Shown: positions 7,066 to 13,328 of the stretch, one piece after another
How positions within the stretch are numbered: position 1 is the stretch's first letter
Layout: every line of letters begins with the position of its first letter
Source of the DNA: JAHECQ01 sp047638695
GTDB taxonomy: Bacteria; Actinomycetota; Acidimicrobiia; Acidimicrobiales; SZUA-35
Assembly: GCA_047638695.1 (NCBI GenBank)
Contig: JBLINY010000120.1
Coordinates: 1 to 13,328, forward strand
Direction: 5' to 3'
Length of the DNA stretch: 13,328 nucleotides
The notes under the pieces: model-generated
The model's database searches: none
Told to the model about the DNA's origin: nothing
The model's input: only the letters and a program-made list of their open reading frames with translations
Program-made: the position numbers and the translations under genes

Positions 7066-8207
7066 CCAGCACCGTTACCGACGCCGCGCCGCGGCTACGA
7101 GCCGAGTCATCGACGGCTCGTTTGCGGAACGTCGATTGGGTCCTGGCACTTACTACCATCGGGTTGTCACTGCTTGGTCTGGTGGCGATCTACAGCGCGA
7201 CGCAAGCATCTACGAGCAGCACATTCGTGGCCAAGCAGGCCGTTTTCCTGGTGCTTGGCACCGTGCTCATGTTCCTAGGGGTGCTCGTTGATTACCGCGA
7301 GCTGCGTAACTTTCTCGGGCTCCTGTGTCTGCTCACCATTGCGGTCCTGGTGGCGGTGTTGACGCCGCTAGGAACAGAGGTGAAAGGCACCAAGGGTTGG
7401 TTCCAGTTCGCTGGCTTCTCCTTCCAACCAGCCGAGATCGCCAAACTGGCGCTGATCGTGGCCCTCGCTGCGGCCTTCACCGGCCGTGGTGGATCGGTTG
7501 ACGCTTCCCGTATTGCCGGTGCGCTCGGGATGTTGGGGGCTGTCGCAGTGCTCGTGCTTCTGCAGGGGGAGACGGGATCGGTGCTGGTCTACTGCTTCAT
7601 CGCGCTCGGCATCTTCCTGGTTGCCGGTGTGCCGATCCGGGTGCTGCTTCTCTTGGTCGTTTCGGGAGTTGCGGTGTTCGCGCTCGCCTTCACCAGCGGA
7701 ATTCTGGAGAACTATCAAAAGGAGCGCCTCACCGCGTTCATCGATCAAGACGCCGATCTCCAGGGCGCCAACTACAACTACCGGCAGTCGATTGTGGCCG
7801 TTGGGTCGGGCGGTCTCACTGGTCAGGGGTATCTCGAGGGACCCCAGACTCAGCTCGGATTCTTGCCCGAACAGCACACCGATTTTATCTTTGCCTCTAT
7901 CGGTGAAGAGAACGGCTTTGTTGGAACCGCCACCGTCCTGGGCCTACAAGGCCTGCTGCTTGTGCGTGTTTTTCGGAACGCCCAGCTGGCCCGTGACGCC
8001 TTTGGCAGCCTGATCTGCATCGGAGTGTTTTCGTTCCTGCTCTTCCAAATATTCCAAAACGCCGGTATGAACCTGCGTCTGATGCCGATTACCGGCGTTC
8101 CGCTGCCGTTCGTCAGCTACGGGGGCAGTTCTCTCCTCACGGGCTTCCTCGCCGTTGGACTGGTGCAGAGCGTTGCCGTACATCGTCACCGCGGCTCGCC
8201 GGTCTGA
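7062..8207 (+). CDS. rodA: SEDS-family peptidoglycan glycosyltransferase RodA
   Basis: Integral membrane polymerase that joins lipid II into glycan strands, paired with PBP2 for cell elongation. The 381-residue product is hydrophobic throughout, with about ten membrane helices. It carries SEDS hallmarks: the segment GQGYLEGPQTQLGFLPEQHTDFIFA with the catalytic Asp at residue 274 (equivalent to Asp262 of E. coli RodA), and the C-terminal GMNLRLMPITGVPLPFVSYGGSSLL. Placement directly after a PBP2 gene argues for RodA, not the division paralogue FtsW. ATG 7062 is the first start after an in-frame stop at 7032. The short N-terminal extension (about 24 residues, polar) precedes the first helix. 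Confidence 0.95.
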   Translation: MTSTVTDAAPRLRAESSTARLRNVDWVLALTTIGLSLLGLVAIYSATQASTSSTFVAKQAVFLVLGTVLMFLGVLVDYRELRNFLGLLCLLTIAVLVAVLTPLGTEVKGTKGWFQFAGFSFQPAEIAKLALIVALAAAFTGRGGSVDASRIAGALGMLGAVAVLVLLQGETGSVLVYCFIALGIFLVAGVPIRVLLLLVVSGVAVFALAFTSGILENYQKERLTAFIDQDADLQGANYNYRQSIVAVGSGGLTGQGYLEGPQTQLGFLPEQHTDFIFASIGEENGFVGTATVLGLQGLLLVRVFRNAQLARDAFGSLICIGVFSFLLFQIFQNAGMNLRLMPITGVPLPFVSYGGSSLLTGFLAVGLVQSVAVHRHRGSPV

Positions 8208-8224
8208 CCTGGCTTAGCCCCAGG
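8208..8224 (+). other. Weak stem-loop just after rodA
   Basis: CCTGG (8208-8212) can pair with CCAGG (8220-8224) across a 7-base loop, directly after the rodA stop. There is no T run, so termination here is doubtful. Confidence 0.2.
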
Positions 8225-8252
8225 AACGGGCGAGCGAGCACCGTGTGCGCCA

Positions 8253-8272
8253 CCCGATAGAATCGGCGCCTG
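8253..8272 (+). promoter_or_regulatory. Probable -10 box for a near-leaderless radical SAM transcript
   Basis: TAGAAT (8258-8263) is a good TANNNT -10 box lying nine bases before ATG 8273, which places the expected transcript start at or within two bases of the ATG. No Shine-Dalgarno site is present. The box sits inside a perfect inverted repeat CCGAT-AGA-ATCGG (8254-8266), itself flanked by GCGCC/GGCGC, so a protein could bind across it. This would start a second transcription unit running through RNase E/G. Confidence 0.45.
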
Positions 8273-10240
8273 ATGACCTCCGTCTGGCCACTACTCGAGT
8301 CTCGGTTGGCCCAGGTGCAAAAGCCAGCTCGCTACATAGGATGCGAAGATGGGGCCAAATCAACCCCGCCCGACCCTTCTCTGGTCAGCTGGTTGTTCAT
8401 CTACCCCGACACCTACGAGGTCGGGTTGCCCAATCAGGGGCTGCAGATTCTCTACGAGATTGTCAACGAGCGAAGTGATGCTCGAGCCGATCGCTCGTAC
8501 GCGCCATGGCACGACCTTGAAGCCATCATGCGGGCCGATGGCATTCCGCTCTTTTCGGTCGAGCATCACACTCCAGCGTCAGAGTTCGACCTTCTTGCGT
8601 TCAACATCTCAGCCGAACTCACCTATACAAACCTGCTGAACTGCATCGATCTCGCCGGTGTGCCCGTTCGCGCCGCCGATCGCACCGACGACCATCCGCT
8701 GGTCATCGCTGGCGGGCATTGCACTTACAACCCCGAGCCCTTGGCTGACTTCCTCGACGTCGTCGTCTTGGGCGATGGTGAAGAAGTCGTTGGTGAGGTC
8801 ACCGACGTTGTTGTTGCTTGGCGAAACACTGGGCGTGCCGCAGGCGCCGATCGCCGGCAGTTGTTGCGAGATCTGGCCGCCATCGAGGGCGTCTACGTGC
8901 CCTCGATGTACGAGGTGTTGTATGAGGATGGCCGGCTGAGCGAGGTTCGCCCGATCGATGCCGCCGCCCCGTCACTGGTCGAGAAACGTACCCTGGCTGA
9001 CCTGGGCGAATGGCCGTATCCGCGCGAACAACTGGCGCCGGTTACCGAAGTTGTCCACGACCGCCTCAACGTCGAGGTATTTCGCGGCTGCACCCGTGGC
9101 TGCCGCTTTTGTCAGGCCGGAATGATTACCCGTCCGGTGCGCGAACGCCCGGCCGATCAGGTGCGAACCATGGTGCAGGAGGGCCTCGCCCGAACCGGAT
9201 ACGACGAGGTTTCCCTGACATCGCTGTCCACAGCTGATTTCTCCGGAATTGAAAGCACGGTCAACGGGATCATGGATGACGCGGACCAGACCGGCTGCGG
9301 CCCGGTCTCGGTGTCGCTTCCGAGCCTTCGGGTCGACGCCTTTGGTGTGGGAATCGCAGCTCAGCTTCAGCGAGCCAAGCGAAGCGGCCTCACCTTTGCG
9401 CCCGAGGCAGGCACGTGGCGCATGCGTCAGATCATCAACAAGCTCATTCGCGAAGAAGATCTCTATGAAGCGGTCGACGCTGCATTTTCGCAAGGTTGGC
9501 AGCGAGTCAAGCTCTACTTCCTCATCGGCTTGCCGTCCGAGACCGACGAAGACACCCTCGGGATCGCCGAGTTGGCCAAGAACTGCGTCGACATCGGCAA
9601 AAAACACACACAGCGGGCCAGCGTCACGGTCTCGATTGGCGGCTTCGTCCCGAAGCCGTTCACGCCCTTCCAATGGTTCGGCCAGAACACAGCGGAAGAG
9701 CTGCAGCGAAAAGTAAACCTCTTGCGTGATGCGACGCGGAAGATGAAGGGCGTTCAGCTCAAGTGGCACGACCCCGGCGCCACACTGGCCGAGGGCATCG
9801 TCAGCCGTGGCGACCGTCGTTTGGGGCCCGTTATCGAAGATGTTTGGCGTGCCGGCGGCACCTTCCAGGAGTGGAGCGAGTTCTTCGAGCTCGACCGCTG
9901 GCAAGACGCCATGACACGCCACGGTCTGGCCATCGAAGACTACGTCTACCGGCACCGGACTGAAGACGAGACTCTGCCGTGGGATCACCTTTCGGCCGGA
10001 CTGCACAAGGATTTCCTCTGGCAGGACTGGCAGGACGCTCTGGCCGAAGTTGGCCTGGAAGACTGCCGCTGGACCCCTTGCTACGACTGTGGTGCATGCA
10101 CCGGCTACGGCATCGAACATGTCGTGGCGTCGGCAACGCCGCCGGCCGGTGGCAGCCAAGGAACGGGCCAGGACCTCGCCTCCGGCGGCTTCACGCCCGT
10201 CGAGCTCCTGCCCACTCGGGCATCGGCCGAGGTCAGCTGA
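8273..10240 (+). CDS. Radical SAM protein of the TIGR03960 type, with B12-binding-like N-terminal domain
   Basis: A radical SAM enzyme: a 4Fe-4S cluster cleaves S-adenosylmethionine to start radical chemistry on an unknown substrate. The 655-residue product has an N-terminal alpha/beta region of the cobalamin-binding fold (DTYEVGLPNQGLQILY; AGGHCTYNPEPLADFLDVVVLGDGEE) without an obvious DxHxxG cobalamin motif. Then comes the SAM barrel with CTRGCRFC, cluster ligands Cys273, Cys277 and Cys280, and GLTFAPEAGTWRMRQIINK further on. Near the C-terminus a second cysteine cluster, CRWTPCYDCGACTGYG, could hold another Fe-S or zinc site. Last comes a Gly/Pro-rich end. The next gene overlaps its stop by one base (TGATG) and encodes its known partner family. 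The family assignment is from memory of its conserved motifs; the reaction has not been established to my knowledge. Confidence 0.88.
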   Translation: MTSVWPLLESRLAQVQKPARYIGCEDGAKSTPPDPSLVSWLFIYPDTYEVGLPNQGLQILYEIVNERSDARADRSYAPWHDLEAIMRADGIPLFSVEHHTPASEFDLLAFNISAELTYTNLLNCIDLAGVPVRAADRTDDHPLVIAGGHCTYNPEPLADFLDVVVLGDGEEVVGEVTDVVVAWRNTGRAAGADRRQLLRDLAAIEGVYVPSMYEVLYEDGRLSEVRPIDAAAPSLVEKRTLADLGEWPYPREQLAPVTEVVHDRLNVEVFRGCTRGCRFCQAGMITRPVRERPADQVRTMVQEGLARTGYDEVSLTSLSTADFSGIESTVNGIMDDADQTGCGPVSVSLPSLRVDAFGVGIAAQLQRAKRSGLTFAPEAGTWRMRQIINKLIREEDLYEAVDAAFSQGWQRVKLYFLIGLPSETDEDTLGIAELAKNCVDIGKKHTQRASVTVSIGGFVPKPFTPFQWFGQNTAEELQRKVNLLRDATRKMKGVQLKWHDPGATLAEGIVSRGDRRLGPVIEDVWRAGGTFQEWSEFFELDRWQDAMTRHGLAIEDYVYRHRTEDETLPWDHLSAGLHKDFLWQDWQDALAEVGLEDCRWTPCYDCGACTGYGIEHVVASATPPAGGSQGTGQDLASGGFTPVELLPTRASAEVS

Positions 10241-11031
10241 TGACGGCAGTCGCACCGATCGACTCGCCCGATACACGGGGAATTGCCAACCCGCAGCACA
10301 TGCGTTTGCGTGTGCGCTTCACCAAAGAAGGCAAGATCCGTTTCGTTAGCCATCGTGATTTGGCTCGGCTAATGGAGCGCGCTTTTCGAAAGCTCAGACT
10401 TCCGGTCGCCTATACCGAGGGATTTTCGCCTCGTCCGAAGTTCAGCTTTGGCTTGGCGCTCTCGGTTGGTCACGAATCAGAAGCCGAATACCTCGACGTC
10501 GAACTGGCCACATCGGTCGACCTCGAGAACCTTCCCCCCCGGCTCACCGCAGCGCTACCGGACGGCATCGCCGTCACCGCGCTGCACGAGATGCCTCCGG
10601 GAGCGGATTCATTGCAGCAAGCGATCGTTTGCTGTAGCTGGCGCATCAAGGTTCTTGGTGCGCCGTATGACGATGTGGCAGCTGCAGTGTCGGCCGTTCT
10701 GGCCGCTCCCACCTTCGATCTCGAACGAGAACGAAAAGGGAAAACCTCTGTTGTCGATATCCGCCCAGCCATTCTCGAACTCCACGCCGTGGAGCCGAGC
10801 GAGGCCGGGCCGACAGACAACGGTGTGCAGCTCGTGGCGCTTCTTGCCACCGAGCAGGTCTCTCTTCGTCCCGCCGAGCTCCTTCGCGTGCTCTGTGCAG
10901 CCGGATCCCCAGAGCTCTCGGAAGGCACGGTGCGTCGAATCACCCAATGGACGATGGTCGACGGCGTTCGGAGCGAGCCCATCAGCTTGCCCAACTCGTC
11001 GACTGCGCACACCCAGCCGTGTGCATCATGA
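10240..11031 (+). CDS. TIGR03936/DUF2344 radical SAM-linked protein
   Basis: Partner protein of the preceding radical SAM enzyme; in some lineages the two are fused. The 263-residue product holds the family core MRLRVRFTKEGKIRFVSHRDL, followed by RLMERAFRKLRLPVAYTEGFSPRPKFSFG and SVGHESEAEYLDVEL. The rest is less conserved and ends in a Ser/Thr tail. ATG 10240 overlaps the previous stop in a TGATG junction and gives the expected N-terminus. The open frame extends upstream to 9979 but would lie inside the radical SAM gene. RNase E/G starts 15 bases after its stop. Function unknown; a role with RNA or ribosomes is inferred from neighbours only. Confidence 0.85.
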   Translation: MTAVAPIDSPDTRGIANPQHMRLRVRFTKEGKIRFVSHRDLARLMERAFRKLRLPVAYTEGFSPRPKFSFGLALSVGHESEAEYLDVELATSVDLENLPPRLTAALPDGIAVTALHEMPPGADSLQQAIVCCSWRIKVLGAPYDDVAAAVSAVLAAPTFDLERERKGKTSVVDIRPAILELHAVEPSEAGPTDNGVQLVALLATEQVSLRPAELLRVLCAAGSPELSEGTVRRITQWTMVDGVRSEPISLPNSSTAHTQPCAS

Positions 11032-11037
11032 GAAGGG
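11031..11037 (+). promoter_or_regulatory. Ribosome binding site of RNase E/G
   Basis: AGAAGGG overlaps the last base of the upstream stop codon and ends nine bases before GTG 11047. It supports the GTG as start. Confidence 0.55.
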
Positions 11038-11046
11038 ACTATCTCT

Positions 11047-12762
11047 GTGTCCGACGCTTCCGAGCCCGGTCAAGACAAGCCCAAGATCGGCGAGTCGATG
11101 CCGATCCCGACGACACCTCCACCGAGTCGCAAGTCGGAATCAGCTGCTGAGAGCAGCAGTTCTGACAAGGCTGCGGCAGGAAGCAGTTCTGACAAAGCTG
11201 CCGGGGAGGGACAGCGGCAACGACAGGGCGGAAATCGAAACCGGAACAACGACGGCAAGGACCGCGCCGATGGTTCGAACAATCCAGGAAACGGCCGTTT
11301 CCAGGGTGATGGTGGCAGCTCGCCTTCATCCCAGCCGTCCAGCGATGGCGAGGGGAAGAAGCGTCGGCGCCGTCGTGGCAACAAGCCGAAGTCGGCCGAG
11401 AACAAGCCGGTCGAGCAGGTTGTGGCCGATCGCCCGGTCGAGCTCGACGAGTCGCAGCTGAAAATTCGACGGGGAAAGAGCCGCAACGGCCGCCCAGTCG
11501 GGCGCTACCAAATGGTGGTGTCGAAGCGCGATGACGCCACTCACATCGCCGTGCTCGAAGGCCGAAATCTGATCGAATACTACGTATCGCGACCAAGTGA
11601 CGACGTCTCCCAGATCCACGGCAATATCTACATGGGGAAGGTCCAGAACGTTCTTCCTGGTATGGAAGCAGCATTCGTCGACATCAGCACACCTAAGAAT
11701 GCGGTGCTCTATCGAGGCGATGTCGTGTACGACAAGGCCGACTTCGACAGTTCGGCTGGCACCCCAAAAATCGAGCAGATCCTCAAACGGGGTCAGACCG
11801 TAATTTGCCAGGTCACCAAGAATCCCATCGCCCACAAGGGCGCCAGACTCACCACCGAGGTGTCGCTGCCGGGGCGCTTCGTCGTGCTCGTGCCCAACAG
11901 TGACACGTACGGAATCTCAAAGCGACTGCCGGACCCTGAACGAAAACGACTGCGTCAGATTCTCGACAATGCGCGTCCGAAGAAGCACGGGATCATCGTG
12001 CGAACCGCAGCCGAGAACGTCACAGCCGAGGAAATCGAACGCGATGTGGCCGGGCTCGTCGATCAGTGGACTCAAATCGAAAAGCTAGCCAGCAAAACCA
12101 AGTCGTCAGCGCTGCTCTATCAGGAGCCTGACATGTCGACGAGGGTTGTTCGCGAGGAGTTCAACAAGGAGTATCGCGGCGTCACCATTGACGATCCCGA
12201 GCTTTACGACGAAGTAGCTGGCTACGTTTCGGTGATCACTCCGGCGCTGGCCGACCGAGTCGAGTTCTACGATCCGGTTGCCGAAAAGCTGCCGGTGTTC
12301 GAGCGGTTTCACGTGCACGAGCAGCTCCACAAGGCACTCGACAAGAAGGTTTGGTTGCCCTCCGGCGGTTCGCTCATCATCGAACACACCGAAGCCCTCA
12401 CGGTTATCGACGTCAACACGGGCAAGAACGTGGGCTCATCGAGCCTCGAAGAGACCGTGTTTCGCAACAACCTCGAAGCAGCCGAGGGGGTTGCTCACCA
12501 GCTACGTCTACGCGACATCGGTGGCATTATCGTCATTGATTTCGTTGACATGGAAGACAAGAAGAACCGCGACGAGGTGCTCAAGACCTTCCGCAAGGCT
12601 CTCAGTCGCGACAAGACCCGCACCCAGGTCTTCGAGATCAGCGAGCTGGGGTTGGCTGAGATGACTCGGAAACGTATTGGCGAGGGCCTTCTCGAATCGC
12701 TTTCGTCAGCGTGCCCGCATTGCGAAGGGCGCGGTCACATGATCGATCCCATCTTGTCGTAG
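11047..12762 (+). CDS. rne: Ribonuclease E/G
   Basis: Single-strand endoribonuclease for mRNA turnover and rRNA/tRNA processing. The 571-residue product starts with a polar, disordered stretch of about 145 residues (Ser/Lys/Gly/Asn-rich, then KKRRRRRGNK). Next is the S1 RNA-binding part (GNIYMGKVQNVLPGMEAAFVDI; GARLTTEVSLPGRFVVLVP), followed by the RNase H-like/catalytic region with Mg-binding Asp455 (VIDVNTGK) and Asp498 (VIDFVDME). It ends with the Zn-link CPHCEGRGH (Cys556, Cys559). Putting the disordered part at the N-terminus is typical of actinobacteria. The protein stops 12 residues after the Zn-link, with none of the C-terminal tail many relatives have. The GTG start has a fair ribosome site 15 bases after DUF2344. 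Whether it should be named rne or rng is a matter of convention. Confidence 0.95.
   Translation: MSDASEPGQDKPKIGESMPIPTTPPPSRKSESAAESSSSDKAAAGSSSDKAAGEGQRQRQGGNRNRNNDGKDRADGSNNPGNGRFQGDGGSSPSSQPSSDGEGKKRRRRRGNKPKSAENKPVEQVVADRPVELDESQLKIRRGKSRNGRPVGRYQMVVSKRDDATHIAVLEGRNLIEYYVSRPSDDVSQIHGNIYMGKVQNVLPGMEAAFVDISTPKNAVLYRGDVVYDKADFDSSAGTPKIEQILKRGQTVICQVTKNPIAHKGARLTTEVSLPGRFVVLVPNSDTYGISKRLPDPERKRLRQILDNARPKKHGIIVRTAAENVTAEEIERDVAGLVDQWTQIEKLASKTKSSALLYQEPDMSTRVVREEFNKEYRGVTIDDPELYDEVAGYVSVITPALADRVEFYDPVAEKLPVFERFHVHEQLHKALDKKVWLPSGGSLIIEHTEALTVIDVNTGKNVGSSSLEETVFRNNLEAAEGVAHQLRLRDIGGIIVIDFVDMEDKKNRDEVLKTFRKALSRDKTRTQVFEISELGLAEMTRKRIGEGLLESLSSACPHCEGRGHMIDPILS
11155..11201 (+). repeat. Direct repeat in the disordered N-terminus of RNase E/G
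   Basis: AGCAGTTCTGACAAGGCTGC (11155-11174) recurs at 11182-11201 with one changed base, 27 bases apart. It encodes SSSDKAA twice and marks recent in-frame expansion of the disordered segment. Confidence 0.8.
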
Positions 12763-12814
12763 TTCAGCTTGTTGTAATCCAGCGTGTCGTAATCCAGCGT
12801 GTCGTAATCCATCC
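12755..12814 (+). repeat. Four 15-nt tandem repeats spanning the RNase E/G stop codon
   Basis: Units of 15 bases (consensus TGTCGTAATCCAGCG) begin at 12755, 12770, 12785 and 12800. The first is the most diverged and contains the gene's TAG; the next three each carry TAA in the same frame. The array therefore gives four successive in-frame stops. It has no dyad and no T run, so it is not a terminator. Likely made by slippage copying of the gene end. Confidence 0.85.
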
Positions 12815-12875
12815 GACCCATCGTCGATTGAAGAAGTTGCTAGGAAGACCGGCCCAGTAACTCAAGCAGGCGTCT

Positions 12876-12882
12876 GAGGTGG
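12876..12882 (+). promoter_or_regulatory. Ribosome binding site of the broken pilin gene
   Basis: GAGGTGG stands nine bases before ATG 12892 and supports that ATG as the original start of the pilin. Confidence 0.45.
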
Positions 12883-12891
12883 TCGTTGCTG

Positions 12892-13096
12892 ATGTACGGC
12901 GAACTTTCGCAACACCTCGGCCGAGCGCGGGGCAGCGCTCGTTGAGTATGCGTTGGTTCTGGTCACCATTGTCATGGTCACGGCAAAGGTGACTGCACTT
13001 CTGACCTCAACGTCGACGGACTACCAGAGCCAAACGGCTAGCGAGATCGGCCGAGAGCAGGTGTATCTACCGAACACTGACGTGTGTCTGACTTAA
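12892..13096 (+). pseudogene. Flp-type (Tad) pilin, frameshifted and truncated
   Basis: Small type IVb pilins form Tad adhesion pili after removal of a short leader by a prepilin peptidase. From ATG 12892 the frame reads MYGELSQHLG and soon hits TGA (12940-12942). Skipping one base near 12919-12922 joins it to ERGAALVEYALVLVTIVMVT, a classic Flp prepilin signature: leader ending in Gly, cleavage Gly/Ala, Glu at +5 followed by Tyr, then a hydrophobic helix. The rest, AKVTALLTSTSTDYQSQTASEIG, fits the usual mature length. The frame then runs into the end of the neighbouring insertion sequence, which supplies the stop TAA at 13094-13096, so the last native codons are lost. In the pilin frame there is a stop at 12890 and no start codon before the signature, so the break is real in this sequence. 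Other Tad genes are not in view. Confidence 0.6.
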
Positions 13097-13328
13097 TGTC
13101 GCTTCTGCCGGAGGTTTCAGCCCGCATGGTCGGGTCCTCGGGGTGGACGGTTGCGATTGTAGGTGATGCGTTGTTGGCGTGTCCGGTTGAGACCGGTTCG
13201 GCGGTCGGGGTGCCGGGCCGGCCGTAGTGGGTAGCGAGCCAGGCCAACGCCATGAACTCCTTCGTCGATCCCGAACTCATCTGGGGGCCGTTGTCGGACA
13301 TGACCAGCAACACTGGGACCTCGTCACT
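13083..13328 (-). mobile_element. Remnant of an IS3-type insertion sequence, cut by the window edge
   Basis: The minus strand holds the end of an integrase-core transposase. Beyond its stop lie about 34 non-coding bases finishing in TGTGTCTGACTTAATGTCGC (forward, from 13083), a plausible terminal inverted repeat with TG at its tip. The other end is outside the window, so the repeat pairing and target duplication cannot be verified. The exact boundary (13083 or 13085) is uncertain. Confidence 0.6.
13117..13328 (-). pseudogene. Integrase-core (rve) transposase with an internal deletion, partial
   Basis: Entering from the right edge on the minus strand, the frame reads VLLVMSDNGPQMSSGSTKEF, then FMALAWLATHYGRPGTPT, the conserved block around the second catalytic Asp of IS3/IS481-type transposases. 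In intact relatives this is followed by a DQAWIESFFGH-like segment bearing the catalytic Glu. Here that is missing. At about 13200-13205 the sequence jumps, one frame over, to RRTGLNRTRQQRITYNRNRP and a stop at 13117-13119, which is the usual C-terminal tail of such proteins. About 60-80 residues seem to be deleted, so the enzyme cannot be active. The undisrupted frame would run on to 13038 through non-homologous sequence. Confidence 0.7.

Noticed and set aside
9979..10239. An N-terminal extension of the DUF2344 protein.
   Set aside because: It lies within the radical SAM gene and the family core begins shortly after ATG 10240.
8972..10276. A 434-codon open frame on the minus strand across the radical SAM gene.
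   Set aside because: It is antisense to a clearly conserved gene and shows no recognisable domain; long antisense frames are common in GC-rich coding DNA.
12755..12814. The 15-nt repeats as a CRISPR array.
   Set aside because: The units are contiguous with no spacers and far too short.
13038..13116. Coding sequence continuing the right-hand transposase frame to 13038.
   Set aside because: Sequence after the deletion junction is out of the family frame and crosses the IS terminus into the pilin relic.

Overview
The window reads as a chromosomal piece of a high-GC actinobacterium, most likely a member of the Acidimicrobiia or a relative. The basis is codon use rich in GTG/ATG starts with weak Shine-Dalgarno sites, the gene order ndk-mreB-mreC-mreD-PBP2-rodA followed by a radical SAM protein, its small partner and RNase E/G, and two TANNNT boxes that sit 7-9 bases before a start codon (the actinobacterial leaderless pattern). 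The taxon is inferred; no rRNA gene is present.

Layout. (1) Bases 1-1740 are mobile DNA: a 3' scrap that may be the end of a transposase, then an IS1380-family element at 129-1740. The element has 18-bp imperfect terminal inverted repeats (17/18) and a probable CTAA target duplication. Its transposase (minus strand) carries a 2-nt frameshift. (2) Bases 1813-8207 are the cell-elongation cluster: ndk, then mreB, mreC, mreD, a PBP2-type transpeptidase and rodA. Several junctions overlap (ATGA between mreC and mreD, 8 nt between mreD and PBP2). PBP2 and rodA are bridged by a 12-codon mini-ORF with ATGA overlaps at both ends. (3) Bases 8273-12762 hold a radical SAM protein, its DUF2344 partner (TGATG overlap) and RNase E/G, apparently one transcription unit from a leaderless promoter. 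(4) Bases 12763-13328 are a damaged tail: four 15-nt tandem repeats that begin across the RNase stop codon and each carry an in-frame stop, a Flp-type pilin gene broken by one base, and an IS3-type element whose transposase has an internal deletion.

How the genes work together. MreB filaments, MreC, MreD, PBP2 and RodA form the elongasome: RodA polymerises glycan strands and PBP2 cross-links them under control of MreB/C/D. Ndk balances nucleoside triphosphates. The radical SAM/DUF2344 pair is a conserved couple of unproven function that often neighbours RNase E/G, which suggests, without proving, a role around RNA or ribosomes.

The core genes are ordinary and well preserved. I see no clear new defence or mobile system. 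The least understood parts are the radical SAM/DUF2344/RNase unit, the mini-ORF bridge, the repeat at the RNase stop codon and the broken pilin next to an insertion sequence.
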